Below are positions 45,998 to 55,937 of a DNA stretch of 64,000 nucleotides, piece by piece; position 1 is the stretch's first letter, and the number at the start of each line of letters is the position of its first letter. The translations under genes were made by a program, and so were the position numbers. The DNA lies in contig DESG01000035.1 in assembly GCA_002361175.1 (NCBI GenBank), forward strand, positions 3,655 through 67,654, written 5' to 3'. Below the pieces are notes generated by a model. That model did not search any database, was not told where the DNA came from, and was given only the letters and a program-made list of their open reading frames with translations. The stretch is from Lachnoclostridium sp. UBA3320 (lineage in GTDB: Bacteria; Bacillota; Clostridia; Lachnospirales; Lachnospiraceae).

Positions 45998-47533
45998 TTA
46001 AAAATAATCTGCTGCATTCTTCTCGTTTTCACCATGTTTAGAATTATAGCAGCGGACTACTGCACGTATTCCCTTATGGGTCATATATGGCAGCATAAAA
46101 GAAATATACTCCCAGTTTCCAGTAGATTGCATAATCATTAAAGCATGGTCATCTATATCACCACATGTAAGAGGTTCTGATGGTTTATGTTTTCTTGCTT
46201 TATTTATCTGCTTTTTTGTCAATTTTATTTCTTTTCCCGTAGTCATATCAACAGAGCCTGCCCATTCGGCACTTTGTGAAGCAGGTATCAGTTTCTTTGC
46301 ACCTTTTTCTGACATATAGGGAACATAAAATTCTACCCATTCCCACATCCATGACTTGTCTATCAATGCCAGAGCCATCTTATCTGCCTCAGAAGCAGAG
46401 ATAGTATCATCTTTACTTTTGTTCACCGCTATTTTTCTTTGACGCAATAATGTCTCTGTTTGAGATTGTAATTCACTATTTGCATTATTTGATGCTCCTA
46501 CTGTATAACTTCCAGTAAAAATACCAGTAAATGTTATTATTCCAGTCAAAATAACCATTAATGCTTTATTAAATGTAGTATTTTTTTTGTTATTCATAAT
46601 TGATTTCAGCCTTTCTTTTAATAATTTTTTATTTTCCCCCAAAGTAAGAGTGGAACTGCGTTCTTTATAGCTTCCTGGATGTGCCATGGCGTTTAAAATT
46701 GTACTGGCATATTCTTTACACTGTTCTTTAGAATTAAGAAGTGAAACCACATATTCATCACACGACAGCTCACACAAGTGGCTAATACTTCTGTTTGCTA
46801 TATAAACAAGTGGATTAAACCAGTGGATGCAAACAACAACTTGTACTATCCATTTATAGAACATATCTTTTCGTTTGTAGTGTACCAATTCATGCAAAAC
46901 AGTATAATAAAATGCCTGTTCAGATAAGTTTATATCTGGAAGCACAATGCGAGGGTGAAAAAATCCTATCAGCATAGGAGATGAAATAAGTGGATTAACC
47001 CATAAATCAATAGCTTTATTAATCCCTAGTTTAGATTCAGCAGTAGAAAGTGTTTCTATGCGGCTTATATCATCTACTGGTATACTTCCTGCTTGAACAA
47101 ATTTTGCAAAACTTCTGTATATTGTGACTTTGTATATAAAAAATAACAATGCCATCATTAGCCAGAAAAGACAGAGATAACCTTTTGCATTCCCAAGTAC
47201 TAGGATATTGTTTTTATGTATTACTTCAAGTTTTTCTGGTATATTTTCAAAAACTGTTACTATATCTGTGTCTTTAGTCTTTTGAAATACAGAGTTGTTA
47301 GTATTAGATGTACTTTGTAACATGCTGTATACATGTGCTCCTAAATTAGTTATCAAGTTTTTTTCTGGTGCAAAAGGCAATAAAAGTCTAGCAATAGCCA
47401 CAATCCAAATATAATAACGCCACCGACAGCTAGTTTTTTTCAGAAACACTAGATTGACAAAAAATATCAGTATAATCATCAATCCTCCTGTCAAAGATAA
47501 TGACAGCACAAGAGAAAGAATTGTCCATGCCAT
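45998..47533 (-). CDS. BlaR1/MecR1-like M56 membrane metallopeptidase with non-penicillin-binding C-terminus
   Basis: A 511-residue membrane protein. N-terminal helices (about 5-30, 38-55, 120-138) precede the M56 zinc protease core HELVHYKRKD (about 212) and the downstream CELSCDEYVV glutamate. Another helix (about 330-350) leads to an extracytoplasmic tail. The tail is not the transpeptidase-like beta-lactam sensor of BlaR1; instead it has two copies of a short aromatic motif (WMWEWVEFYVPYMSEKG and NWEYISFMLPYMTHKG). In the family, ligand sensing activates the protease to inactivate the BlaI repressor. It directly abuts the BlaI-like stop. Confidence 0.85.
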   Translation of the reverse strand: MAWTILSLVLSLSLTGGLMIILIFFVNLVFLKKTSCRWRYYIWIVAIARLLLPFAPEKNLITNLGAHVYSMLQSTSNTNNSVFQKTKDTDIVTVFENIPEKLEVIHKNNILVLGNAKGYLCLFWLMMALLFFIYKVTIYRSFAKFVQAGSIPVDDISRIETLSTAESKLGINKAIDLWVNPLISSPMLIGFFHPRIVLPDINLSEQAFYYTVLHELVHYKRKDMFYKWIVQVVVCIHWFNPLVYIANRSISHLCELSCDEYVVSLLNSKEQCKEYASTILNAMAHPGSYKERSSTLTLGENKKLLKERLKSIMNNKKNTTFNKALMVILTGIITFTGIFTGSYTVGASNNANSELQSQTETLLRQRKIAVNKSKDDTISASEADKMALALIDKSWMWEWVEFYVPYMSEKGAKKLIPASQSAEWAGSVDMTTGKEIKLTKKQINKARKHKPSEPLTCGDIDDHALMIMQSTGNWEYISFMLPYMTHKGIRAVVRCYNSKHGENEKNAADYF

Positions 47534-47905
47534 TTACTTCATCTCCAATATTTTTTTAAGTTCAGCATATTCTGATTCTGTCAGCATTTCACTATTTACT
47601 AGTTGTGTGACAAGTCCTGAAACATCGCCTTTATATATCCTATCTACAAAATTTCTAGTCTGCACAGACTGAAATTCCTGTTCTGTTATTAAAGGGATAT
47701 ATTCATTTTTTCTGCCATGTTTATTCGCTTTTAAGTATCCTTTTTCCATTAAACGTGACAGAAGAGTAATAAGGGTATTCTTCTGCCAATTTTTCCCACT
47801 CTTTGCTAATGCATCCGTTATCTGCGCAAATAGCATTGGAGGGCTGCCATCCCAGATAATCTTCATGATTTCTAGCTCTGCATCAGATATCTTTTTGTTT
47901 TCCAT
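47534..47905 (-). CDS. BlaI/MecI/CopY-family repressor
   Basis: A 123-residue winged-helix repressor: [17 protein letters not shown] start, recognition region [20 protein letters not shown] and C-terminal dimerisation helices ([22 protein letters not shown]). The family binds TACA/TGTA-type dyads and is cleaved or inactivated through its BlaR1 partner. GGAGA lies upstream of the ATG at 47905. Its own promoter is overlapped by a 12-bp perfect inverted repeat. Confidence 0.92.
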   Translation of the reverse strand: MENKKISDAELEIMKIIWDGSPPMLFAQITDALAKSGKNWQKNTLITLLSRLMEKGYLKANKHGRKNEYIPLITEQEFQSVQTRNFVDRIYKGDVSGLVTQLVNSEMLTESEYAELKKILEMK

Positions 47906-47921
47906 AAAAGATTTTCTCCTT

Positions 47922-47978
47922 TTTTGTATGACATTTTGTTATACTATTTATAATAACAGTTTGTCATACAAAAGTCAA
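47922..47978 (-). promoter_or_regulatory. BlaI-type operator and promoter
   Basis: Perfect 12-bp inverted arms, 47922-47933 and 47962-47973, containing TGTATGACA and TGTCATACA. On the minus strand TTGACT (47978-47973) and TATTAT (47955-47950) are separated by 17 bases; one arm lies in the spacer and the other downstream of the start, the layout expected for autorepression. Confidence 0.8.
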
Positions 47979-48122
47979 GCACTAATTTTAGCGCATCATA
48001 TAGTTATTGCATTATTGTACAATATTTGCTATATTAGATATAGTAATGAATATATAAAATTACATTTTTTTATGACACCTTTGCTCAACAAAAAATTCAA
48101 CAATAAGAAAGGAATAAATTTT

Positions 48123-49901
48123 ATGAAAAATTTAAAAGTATTAACAAAAATGGTATTGCTAGAATTTGCAATAGCAGCTTTTACTATATTTAGTATCTGT
48201 TTTTCAATTAGTAGCATGACATCTGTTAAAAGTGAGATAATTAAAAATGAAGAAGAAAATATTAGAGCCAATTACGATGAGAATATAAAAAGTCAAGTTG
48301 ATTTAGCAGTTTCAATTCTTGATATATACAATTCCAAAATAGAATCAGGGGTTTATTCTAAAGAAGAGGGAACTAAACTTGCTGCTGATGAAATAAGAGA
48401 GTTAAGATATGGTGAAGATGGGTATTTTTGGGTTGATAGGTCAGATGGTGTGAATGTGGTATTGCTTGGCAGTGATACCGAAGGGACAAACCGTATGGAC
48501 GCAAAAGATAGCAATGGTTTTGATTTTATAAGAAACTTAATTACAAATTCAATGAGGGATGGAAGCTGTTACCTTGATTATAGTTTTCCTAAAAATGGTG
48601 AGACAGAGTCATCGCCAAAAAGGGGATATGCAGTATATTACGAGCCTTTTGAATGGGTAATTGGAACAGGAAATTATACAGACAATATTGATGAAAATAT
48701 TACTAATGTTACTAAAGAAGCCAACCAGTATACAAATAGCAAAACAATGCAGTTTTTGTTTATATGTATTGTATTTATAATAGTGATTATTTTGTTTTCG
48801 TCAGGCGTAATTTTGAATATAACAAGACCTTTAAAAATGGTGGGCAATAATATTAAAAAAATGTCAGATGGCAATTTTTCTATACAAGTAGAAGACAAGC
48901 TTTTAAAACGCAAAGATGATTTTGGGAAACTTTCAAATATTACTGAAAAAATGCGTAACAATATAGGAGAATTGGTCAGTGATGTAAAAGAAGAAACCAA
49001 GATGATAACAGGAAGTATAAGTGGAATACATACTAACATGAATAATCTTAGCAAAGAAATTGATGATGTATCATCAACAACTGTACAACTTTCAGCTTCA
49101 ATGGAAGAGACATCAGCTGCATCAGGTAATATAAATGGAATGACTGGGGAAATTGAAGACGCTGCAAGAAATGTTGCAGAACGTGCACAGGCAGGAGCTG
49201 AACGTGCACAGGATATATATAAGAAAGCCTCTGATGCAAAAAATTCTACTGATGAAATGAGAAGCCAGCTTATAAGTCAAAAAGAAATGATAAAAACTAA
49301 CTTAAATGAAGCACTTGAGAAAGTAAAGGTAGTTTCACAGATTTCAACATTGGCAGAATCTATTATGGAAATAACAACACAAACAAATCTTTTATCACTT
49401 AACGCAAGTATTGAGGCGGCAAGAGCAGGAGAAGCTGGAAGAGGTTTTGCAGTTGTTGCAGATGAGATACGAAAACTTGCAGAAGAATCACAGAAAAGCA
49501 CAGAAAATATTAGAATAGTTACAGAACAAGTAAATCAATCAGTTGAAAGTTTGGCAAAAGATTCCGAATTACTTCTTTCTTTTATTGACAATCAAGTAAT
49601 GGATAGTGTGAATGTATTTGATAATATTGCAAATAATTATAATGAAGATGCAAAGGAAATTGATTTGCTTGTAGCAGATTTTAGTGCGATTTCGGAAGAA
49701 CTTCTTGCTTCTATTAACAATATTACTGACTCTATAAATCAAATTTCACAGGCAGCAAATGAAAGTGCAACAGGAACTGCTAATATTGCAGAGCGTATCT
49801 CTAATATATTAAACGCATCTGATTCTATAAATATGTCATTAAAAGATGCTAACGAACTGGCGGAAAGACTTAATAATGCAGCAGATAAATTTCAGTTGTA
49901 G
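48123..49901 (+). CDS. Methyl-accepting chemotaxis protein with sCache sensor (copy 2)
   Basis: A 592-residue receptor, the same length and domain order as the one at 44167. The sCache region has [20 protein letters not shown] and [17 protein letters not shown]; the cytoplasmic tip has [20 protein letters not shown]. The frame is open further upstream, but an AAGAAAGGA site and homology with copy 1 ([10 protein letters not shown] against [10 protein letters not shown]) set ATG 48123. Differences concentrate in the ligand domain, consistent with duplication followed by divergence in ligand. Confidence 0.93.
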   Translation: MKNLKVLTKMVLLEFAIAAFTIFSICFSISSMTSVKSEIIKNEEENIRANYDENIKSQVDLAVSILDIYNSKIESGVYSKEEGTKLAADEIRELRYGEDGYFWVDRSDGVNVVLLGSDTEGTNRMDAKDSNGFDFIRNLITNSMRDGSCYLDYSFPKNGETESSPKRGYAVYYEPFEWVIGTGNYTDNIDENITNVTKEANQYTNSKTMQFLFICIVFIIVIILFSSGVILNITRPLKMVGNNIKKMSDGNFSIQVEDKLLKRKDDFGKLSNITEKMRNNIGELVSDVKEETKMITGSISGIHTNMNNLSKEIDDVSSTTVQLSASMEETSAASGNINGMTGEIEDAARNVAERAQAGAERAQDIYKKASDAKNSTDEMRSQLISQKEMIKTNLNEALEKVKVVSQISTLAESIMEITTQTNLLSLNASIEAARAGEAGRGFAVVADEIRKLAEESQKSTENIRIVTEQVNQSVESLAKDSELLLSFIDNQVMDSVNVFDNIANNYNEDAKEIDLLVADFSAISEELLASINNITDSINQISQAANESATGTANIAERISNILNASDSINMSLKDANELAERLNNAADKFQL

Positions 49902-49924
49902 TTTTTAAGCAAATAATTATTTGC

Positions 49925-49976
49925 AATTTCCACATGAAAAGAAATAAACATTCAAATTCATGTGGAAATTTTTTTA
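49925..49976. terminator. Bidirectional terminator after chemoreceptor 2
   Basis: A perfect 14-bp stem (49925-49938 with 49957-49970), then a T-run; it also faces the 3' end of the CoA-transferase gene. Confidence 0.8.
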
Positions 49977-49997
49977 ATTACTTTTTACAACCTTATA

Positions 49998-51341
49998 TTA
50001 CCTTTTATTGCTATTTCTCCATATTTTAAGTTTTTCTGCGTCAGCAATAAGTTTATCTCTAAAGTCAGGATGTGCTACTGATATAATAGCTTCTGCTCTC
50101 TGCCATGATGACAGCCCTTTTAAATTAACTATTCCATATTCAGTTACAAAGTAATGTACATTAGCACGAGTGTCAGTAACGATAGAACCATTGTCTAATG
50201 TAGGTTTGATACGTGATTCAACTGTGCCATCTTTCTTAGTAAATGTTGAAGACATACATACAAAACTTTTACCACCTTTTGAAAGGTATGCTCCAAGCAC
50301 AAAATCAAGCTGTCCGCCAGCACCGCTTATCTGCCTTGTACCTGCTGACTCAGCATTTATCTGACCATACAGGTCTATGTCAACAGCATTGTTTATGGAC
50401 ATAAAGTTGTCTAGTGCTGAAATAGAACGTATATCGTTTGTATAGCTTACAGGTGCGCTCATACATTCAGGATTGTCATTTATATAGTCATAAAGTTTCT
50501 TTGTACCTGCGGCAAATGCGTATACTTGGCGTCCTTTATCAATCGCTTTCCTGTTGCCTGTAATCTTTCCTGCCTTTGCAATGTCAACAAATGCATCTAC
50601 ATACATTTCGGTATGCACACCAAGGTCTTTAAGGTCTGACTGTGCGATAAGTGAGCCTACTGCATTTGGCATACCGCCAATACCAAGCTGTAAGCATGCG
50701 CCATCTGGTATTTCATTAACAATGTATTTTGCAACTGCTTGGTCAGTTTCTGTAGCAGCACCGCCGCCACCTAGTTCATCAATAGCAGGATTGTCACCTT
50801 CAACAATCATAGCAACATCATTTATATGTACAGCTTCTTCAAAACCGCCTAGACACCTTGGCATGTTTTTATTCACTTCTACAATTATAACCTCTGCTTT
50901 TTCACAGCATGCAGCCATATGTGAAGCATTAGGTCCAAAATTAAAGAAACCATGTTCATCCATAGGCGCAACCTGGAACATAGCTACACGTGAAGGAGTG
51001 GCAATATCACGGTAGTATCTTGGCAGTTCACTATAACGAATAGATGCGTAATAAGAAAATCCTTCTGAGATTGCTTTTCTTTCAATGCCGCCCATATGCC
51101 ATGAGTTCCATGCGAAGTGCTCTGCAGGATTGTCAATTTTGTAAATTTCTGGAACATGGCATAATATGCCTCCTCTGATATTTACATCAGAAAGTTCTGG
51201 CAGGCGCTTTGCAAGGGCGGCATCAAGAGCTACAGGTGTGCCTACACACCATCCAAAGTCTACCCAGTCACCTGAGTTTACAACTTTTACTGCATCTTCA
51301 GCAGTAGTTAGTTTTTGTGAATACATTTCCTTATAATCCAT
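49998..51341 (-). CDS. but: Butyryl-CoA:acetate CoA-transferase
   Basis: A 447-residue family I CoA-transferase. The N-terminal half has the [17 protein letters not shown] block (about 73-89), the glycine-rich turn [17 protein letters not shown] and [11 protein letters not shown]. The catalytic glutamate is probably Glu245 in GVHTEMYVD. These blocks are those used to recognise butyryl-CoA:acetate CoA-transferases in gut butyrate producers; 4-hydroxybutyrate or propionyl-CoA transferase relatives are the main alternative. It transfers CoA from butyryl-CoA to acetate, the final step of butyrate formation. AAGGAGG precedes the ATG at 51341. It is divergent from the thl operon. Confidence 0.88.
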   Translation of the reverse strand: MDYKEMYSQKLTTAEDAVKVVNSGDWVDFGWCVGTPVALDAALAKRLPELSDVNIRGGILCHVPEIYKIDNPAEHFAWNSWHMGGIERKAISEGFSYYASIRYSELPRYYRDIATPSRVAMFQVAPMDEHGFFNFGPNASHMAACCEKAEVIIVEVNKNMPRCLGGFEEAVHINDVAMIVEGDNPAIDELGGGGAATETDQAVAKYIVNEIPDGACLQLGIGGMPNAVGSLIAQSDLKDLGVHTEMYVDAFVDIAKAGKITGNRKAIDKGRQVYAFAAGTKKLYDYINDNPECMSAPVSYTNDIRSISALDNFMSINNAVDIDLYGQINAESAGTRQISGAGGQLDFVLGAYLSKGGKSFVCMSSTFTKKDGTVESRIKPTLDNGSIVTDTRANVHYFVTEYGIVNLKGLSSWQRAEAIISVAHPDFRDKLIADAEKLKIWRNSNKR

Positions 51342-51410
51342 AAATTACCTCCTTATTGTTTGTTACTTATAAGTCTGTGGGATGTTCACCATGCTGGGGT
51401 TACACCCTGT

Positions 51411-51462
51411 CATTAATAAAATACCATGTTTTAATTGTGCACGTCAATGCATTAATAAAATA
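51411..51462. repeat. Two exact 13-bp repeats in the but-thl gap
   Basis: CATTAATAAAATA occurs at 51411-51423 and 51450-51462. The first overlaps the putative minus-strand -10 of but; the second lies just beyond its -35. Confidence 0.6.
51418..51447 (-). promoter_or_regulatory. Putative promoter of but
   Basis: Minus strand TTGACG (51447-51442), an 18-base spacer and TATTTT (51423-51418), leaving a leader of roughly 70 bases before the ATG. Confidence 0.5.
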
Positions 51463-51526
51463 TAACTAAAAAAATATATTAGAGTTTCGGTGTTTGGTTA
51501 TATTGTAATAATTTTCCAATAAGAAT

Positions 51527-51544
51527 TTGTTGATTTTTAATAAA
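51527..51544. promoter_or_regulatory. Weak Rex-like site
   Basis: An 18-base sequence with a TTGTTGA left half and an A-rich imperfect right half, resembling clostridial Rex operators (TTGTTAA-N4-TTAACAA) only in part. Redox control by Rex is known for crt-bcd operons in other Clostridia. Confidence 0.25.
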
Positions 51545-51591
51545 ATTTATAAAATATACTCAAAATATGCATATTATTTTATCAAAAAAAC

Positions 51592-51620
51592 TTGCCAATT
51601 TAGTCATTTTGGTATATTAT
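51592..51620 (+). promoter_or_regulatory. Promoter of the butyrate operon
   Basis: TTGCCA at 51592-51597, 17-base spacer, TATTAT at 51615-51620, giving a leader of about 85 bases before thl. Confidence 0.65.
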
Positions 51621-51711
51621 ATTTAGGTAGATTGCCTAAAGTTGTAATATCTGTGCAAAACATAGATAGCTTGTGCTGTCGGAATTCAATTATAAGGAGG
51701 AATTTAGTATT

Positions 51712-52905
51712 ATGGCAAAAAAAGTAGTTATAGCAGGCGCATGCCGTACTGCGATTGGCAAAATGGGTGGAGGCTTAAGTAAAACTCCGGCTTCTGTTTT
51801 AGGCTCAATAGTTATTAAAGAAGCTCTTGAGAGAGCTGGCGTACCAGCGGACAAGGTTGACCAAGTATATATGGGTTGCGTTATACAGGCAGGTCTTGGA
51901 CAAAACGTTGCACGCCAGGCTTCAATTAAAGCAGGACTGCCAATTGAAACACCAGCAGTTACAATAAACGTTGTTTGTGGTTCAGGACTTAATTGTGTAA
52001 ATATGGCTGCACAGATGATACAGACAGGAGATGCTGATATCGTTGTTGCAGGCGGTATGGAAAATATGTCAATGGCACCATATGCAATGATGCAGGGCCG
52101 CTATGGTTACCGTATGAACAATGGACAGTTAGTTGATACAATGATTAATGACGCATTGTGGGATGCTTTCAATCAGTATCACATGATGATTACAGCAGAA
52201 AATGTTGCAGAGAAATGGAATCTTACACGTGAAGAACTTGACGAATTCGCTGCAAACAGCCAGCAGAAATGTGAAGCTGCTATTAACGCAGGCAAATTTG
52301 ATGATGAAATTGTTCCTGTACAGACAGGCGTTGACAGGAAGACAAAAGAGCCAATAATCTTTAATAAAGATGAAGGCCCACGTCCTGGAACAACAGCTGA
52401 GGGCTTAAGCAAATTAAAATGCTGCTCTGGCAAAGAGGGTGGTGTTGTTACAGCAGGTAATGCATCAGGTATTAATGATGGTGCAGCAGCAGTCGTTGTT
52501 ATGAGTGAAGAAAAGGCTAAAGAACTTGGTGTTACACCTATGGCTACATTTATAGCTGGTGCACTTGGCGGTGTAGATCCTGCAATTATGGGTGTAGGTC
52601 CAGTTGCTTCAACAAAGAAAGTTCTTGCAAAGACAGGCCTTTCAATTAATGATTTTGACCTTATTGAAGCAAATGAAGCTTTTGCTGCACAGTCTGTTGC
52701 AGTTGGAAAAGAACTTGGATTTGACCTTAGTAAATTAAATGTAAATGGTGGTGCTATTGCACTTGGACATCCTGTAGGTGCTTCAGGCTGCCGTATTCTT
52801 GTAACACTCCTTCATGAGATGAAGAAGACAGGAGCAAACAGAGGTCTTGCTACACTTTGTATTGGTGGTGGCATGGGCTGCTCAACAGTTGTTGAAAAAT
52901 ATTAA
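51712..52905 (+). CDS. thl: Acetyl-CoA C-acetyltransferase (thiolase)
   Basis: A 397-residue biosynthetic thiolase that condenses two acetyl-CoA to acetoacetyl-CoA. The acyl-accepting Cys89 is in [10 protein letters not shown], the catalytic His block is [13 protein letters not shown] near 350, and the second Cys is in CIGGGMGCS near the end. TAAGGAGG precedes the ATG at 51712. It is the first gene of the thl-crt-hbd-bcd-etfB-etfA operon. Confidence 0.96.
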   Translation: MAKKVVIAGACRTAIGKMGGGLSKTPASVLGSIVIKEALERAGVPADKVDQVYMGCVIQAGLGQNVARQASIKAGLPIETPAVTINVVCGSGLNCVNMAAQMIQTGDADIVVAGGMENMSMAPYAMMQGRYGYRMNNGQLVDTMINDALWDAFNQYHMMITAENVAEKWNLTREELDEFAANSQQKCEAAINAGKFDDEIVPVQTGVDRKTKEPIIFNKDEGPRPGTTAEGLSKLKCCSGKEGGVVTAGNASGINDGAAAVVVMSEEKAKELGVTPMATFIAGALGGVDPAIMGVGPVASTKKVLAKTGLSINDFDLIEANEAFAAQSVAVGKELGFDLSKLNVNGGAIALGHPVGASGCRILVTLLHEMKKTGANRGLATLCIGGGMGCSTVVEKY

Positions 52906-53007
52906 TTTAGAACAGAACTAGTTTGTACTTAAAATATGCACCTTGGTGTAGCTTCAGAGAGAGACTGGCTGCTGCACGTGGTGCAAGCTTTGAGAGGAGT
53001 AACCGTG

Positions 53008-53799
53008 ATGGAATTCATTTTATATGAAGTTAAAGATATGGTCGGAACAATTACAATTAACCGTCCAAAGGCTTTAAATGCATTAAACAGCCAGGTTCTC
53101 GAAGAACTTGATGCTACTCTTGATGCAGTAGATTTAGATACTGTAAGATGCCTTATACTTACAGGTGCAGGTGAAAAGTCATTTGTTGCAGGAGCAGATA
53201 TTGGTGAGATGAGCACACTTACAAAGGCTGAGGGTGAAGCTTTTGGTAAGAAAGGCAATGATGTATTCCGCAAGCTTGAAACATTTCCAATTCCTGTAAT
53301 TGCAGCAATCAACGGTTTTGCACTTGGCGGTGGCTGTGAGATTTCAATGAGCTGTGATATACGTATCTGCTCAGAAAATGCAGTATTTGGGCAGCCAGAA
53401 GTAGGTCTTGGAATTACACCAGGTTTTGGCGGCACACAGAGGCTTGCAAGAATAGTCAGCGTTGGAATGGCTAAACAGATGATTTATACAGCAAGAAATA
53501 TTAAAGCAGATGAGGCATATCGTATTGGTCTTGTAAATGCAGTTTATCCAGCAGAGGAACTTATTCCACAGGCCCAGAAGCTTGCTGCTACAATTGCAAA
53601 GAATGCACCTATAGCAGTGCGCAACTGCAAGAAAGCTATTAATGACGGCTTACAGACAGATATGGACAGTGCACTTGTAATAGAGGAAAAACTCTTTGGT
53701 GACTGCTTCGAGACAGAAGACCAGAAAGCAGGTATGGGCAACTTCCTTGAGAAGGATAAAGAAAAGAAATTAAAGGTAGTTCCATTTAAAAACTGCTAA
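53008..53799 (+). CDS. crt: 3-hydroxybutyryl-CoA dehydratase (crotonase)
   Basis: A 263-residue enoyl-CoA hydratase family enzyme. The oxyanion-hole residues are in GAGEKSFVAGADIGEM (about 58-73) and FALGGGCEISMS; catalytic glutamates are in the regions of GCEI and GQPEVGLGITPG. It dehydrates 3-hydroxybutyryl-CoA to crotonyl-CoA. AGAGGAG upstream sets the ATG at 53008; the longer frame into the gap has no binding site. The 102-base gap after thl contains a hairpin. Confidence 0.94.
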   Translation: MEFILYEVKDMVGTITINRPKALNALNSQVLEELDATLDAVDLDTVRCLILTGAGEKSFVAGADIGEMSTLTKAEGEAFGKKGNDVFRKLETFPIPVIAAINGFALGGGCEISMSCDIRICSENAVFGQPEVGLGITPGFGGTQRLARIVSVGMAKQMIYTARNIKADEAYRIGLVNAVYPAEELIPQAQKLAATIAKNAPIAVRNCKKAINDGLQTDMDSALVIEEKLFGDCFETEDQKAGMGNFLEKDKEKKLKVVPFKNC

Positions 53800-53869
53800 T
53801 TAATGTAGATTAAGGCTATCACGCAGATGGTGCGTGGATAAATTATAGATTAGTTATGGAGGATATAAA

Positions 53870-54712
53870 ATGAAAGTTGGAGTAATTGGCGCAGGTACAA
53901 TGGGTTCTGGCATAGCACAGGCATTTGCACAGACAGAAGGATATGAAGTTTATTTATGTGATATTAACGATGAGTTTGCTGCAAATGGCAAGAACAAAAT
54001 TGCTAAGGGATTTGAAAAGAGGGTTGCAAAAGGCAAGATGGAGCAGGCTGCTGCTGATGCTATCCTTGCAAAGATTACAACAGGTACAAAAGAGATTTGT
54101 ACAGATTGTGATTTAATTGTTGAAGCTGCACTTGAAGTTATGGATATCAAGAAGCAGACATTCAAAGAATTAGAAGAAATCTGCAAAAATGAAAACTGCA
54201 TTTTTGCAACAAATACATCATCACTTTCAGTTACAGAAATTGGCGCTGGCATAAAGAGACCTGTAATCGGCATGCATTTCTTCAACCCAGCTCCTGTAAT
54301 GAAGCTTATTGAAGTAATCCGTGGTGAGAATACTACTGACGAAGTAAATGATAAAGTAATTGAAATTTCAAAAGCAATTGGCAAAACTCCTGTAGAAGTT
54401 AAAGAAGCTCCAGGCTTTGTAGTAAACAGGATTCTTATTCCAATGATAAATGAAGCTGTTGGTATTTATGCGGAAGGCATTGCTTCTGTAGAGGGTATTG
54501 ATACAGCTATGAAGCTTGGTGCAAACCATCCAATGGGACCTCTTGCTTTAGGTGACTTAGTTGGTCTTGATATATGCCTTGCTATTATGGATGTCCTTTA
54601 TACTGAAACAGGGGATTCAAAATACCGTGCACATACACTTCTTAGGAAGATGGTACGTGCTGGCAAGCTTGGTATGAAGACAGGCAAAGGTTTCTATGAT
54701 TATACAAAATAA
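53870..54712 (+). CDS. hbd: 3-hydroxybutyryl-CoA dehydrogenase
   Basis: A 280-residue enzyme. The NAD-binding start VGVIGAGTMGSGIAQAFAQ and the catalytic GMHFFNPAPVMKLIEVI block (about 138) are clear. The C-terminal domain includes the GPLALGDLVGLD segment. It reduces acetoacetyl-CoA to 3-hydroxybutyryl-CoA. GGAGG lies nine bases before the ATG. Confidence 0.95.
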   Translation: MKVGVIGAGTMGSGIAQAFAQTEGYEVYLCDINDEFAANGKNKIAKGFEKRVAKGKMEQAAADAILAKITTGTKEICTDCDLIVEAALEVMDIKKQTFKELEEICKNENCIFATNTSSLSVTEIGAGIKRPVIGMHFFNPAPVMKLIEVIRGENTTDEVNDKVIEISKAIGKTPVEVKEAPGFVVNRILIPMINEAVGIYAEGIASVEGIDTAMKLGANHPMGPLALGDLVGLDICLAIMDVLYTETGDSKYRAHTLLRKMVRAGKLGMKTGKGFYDYTK

Positions 54713-54749
54713 TTAAAAGTATATTTTATGAAAGGTGGTAAAGAAAGGC

Positions 54750-55916
54750 ATGGATTTTACATTAAGTAAAAAGCATGAGATGGCGAGACAGCTTTTCAAA
54801 GATTTCGCTGAGAAAGAAGTTAAGCCTATGGCTCAGGAGGTTGATGAAACTGAGCATTTTCCAATGGACAATGTAAAGAAGATGGGTAAATACGGCTTTA
54901 TGGGTATTCCTATCCCTAAGGAGTATGGCGGACAGGGATGTGACATACTTACATATGTTATGTGTGTTGAAGAACTTTCAAAAGTATGCGCTACAACAGG
55001 CGTTATCGTATCAGCACATACATCACTTTGTGCTGACCCAATCCTTACATATGGTACAGAGGAGCAGAAGAAAAAATATCTTCCTGACCTTGCAAGTGGC
55101 AAGAAAATCGGCGCTTTCGGACTTACAGAGCCAGGTGCAGGTACAGACGCACAGGGCGTACAGACTAAAGCTGTTCTTGACGGTGACGAATGGGTACTTA
55201 ATGGTTCCAAATGCTTCATAACAAATGGTGAAGTTGCTGATATATATATTATAATTGCATACACAGATGTTGTTGAAAAGAGAGGCAGAAAGGTTAAATC
55301 ATTCTCTGCATTTATCGTAGAAAAAGGAACACCTGGCTTCTCATTTGGTACAAAAGAAAAGAAGATGGGTATCCGCGGTTCATCTACTTATGAATTAATA
55401 TTCCAGGATTGCCGCATTCCAAAGGATGCTCTTTTAGGACCACAGGGAAAAGGTTTCCCTATTGCTATGCATACTCTTGACGGCGGACGTATTGGTATCG
55501 CTTCACAGGCTCTTGGTATTGCAGAGGGCGCATTAGAAAGAACTATTGAGTATACAAAGGAAAGAAAGCAGTTTGGCCGCACTATTGCACAGCAGCAAAA
55601 CACTCAGTTCCAGCTTGCTGACATGGCTACAAAGGTAGAAGCTGCTAAACACCTTGTATACAAAGCTGCATTAAAGAAACAGGAATTTGCAGAGGGTGCT
55701 AAGGTATCTTATTCTGTAGAAGCTGCTATGGCTAAACTGTATGCTGCAGAAGTTGCAATGGAAGTTACAACAAAGGCAGTACAGTTACATGGTGGTTATG
55801 GCTATATCAGAGAATACGATGTAGAGCGTATGATGCGTGATGCTAAGATTACAGAAATATACGAGGGAACTTCAGAAGTTCAGCGTATGGTTATCTCAGG
55901 CAGCTTATTAAAATAA
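54750..55916 (+). CDS. bcd: Butyryl-CoA dehydrogenase
   Basis: A 388-residue acyl-CoA dehydrogenase. FAD-binding TEPGAGTDAQG (about 126-136), the RIGIASQALGIAEGAL block near 257, and the catalytic base Glu372 in YEGTSEVQ are in place. With EtfBA it reduces crotonyl-CoA to butyryl-CoA, and in Clostridia it couples this to ferredoxin reduction by NADH. The ATG at 54750 is favoured by a GGTGG/AAAGG-type site; the longer start is not. Confidence 0.95.
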   Translation: MDFTLSKKHEMARQLFKDFAEKEVKPMAQEVDETEHFPMDNVKKMGKYGFMGIPIPKEYGGQGCDILTYVMCVEELSKVCATTGVIVSAHTSLCADPILTYGTEEQKKKYLPDLASGKKIGAFGLTEPGAGTDAQGVQTKAVLDGDEWVLNGSKCFITNGEVADIYIIIAYTDVVEKRGRKVKSFSAFIVEKGTPGFSFGTKEKKMGIRGSSTYELIFQDCRIPKDALLGPQGKGFPIAMHTLDGGRIGIASQALGIAEGALERTIEYTKERKQFGRTIAQQQNTQFQLADMATKVEAAKHLVYKAALKKQEFAEGAKVSYSVEAAMAKLYAAEVAMEVTTKAVQLHGGYGYIREYDVERMMRDAKITEIYEGTSEVQRMVISGSLLK

Positions 55917-55937
55917 TTATAAAGGAGTGACAAAGCC

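Noticed and set aside
45998..47905. Beta-lactam resistance operon
   Set aside because: Repressor and protease resemble BlaI/BlaR1, but the sensor tail is not penicillin-binding and no beta-lactamase gene is present.
50554..51015. Plus-strand open frame opposite but
   Set aside because: The minus strand has a full CoA-transferase with catalytic motifs; this frame has shadow composition.
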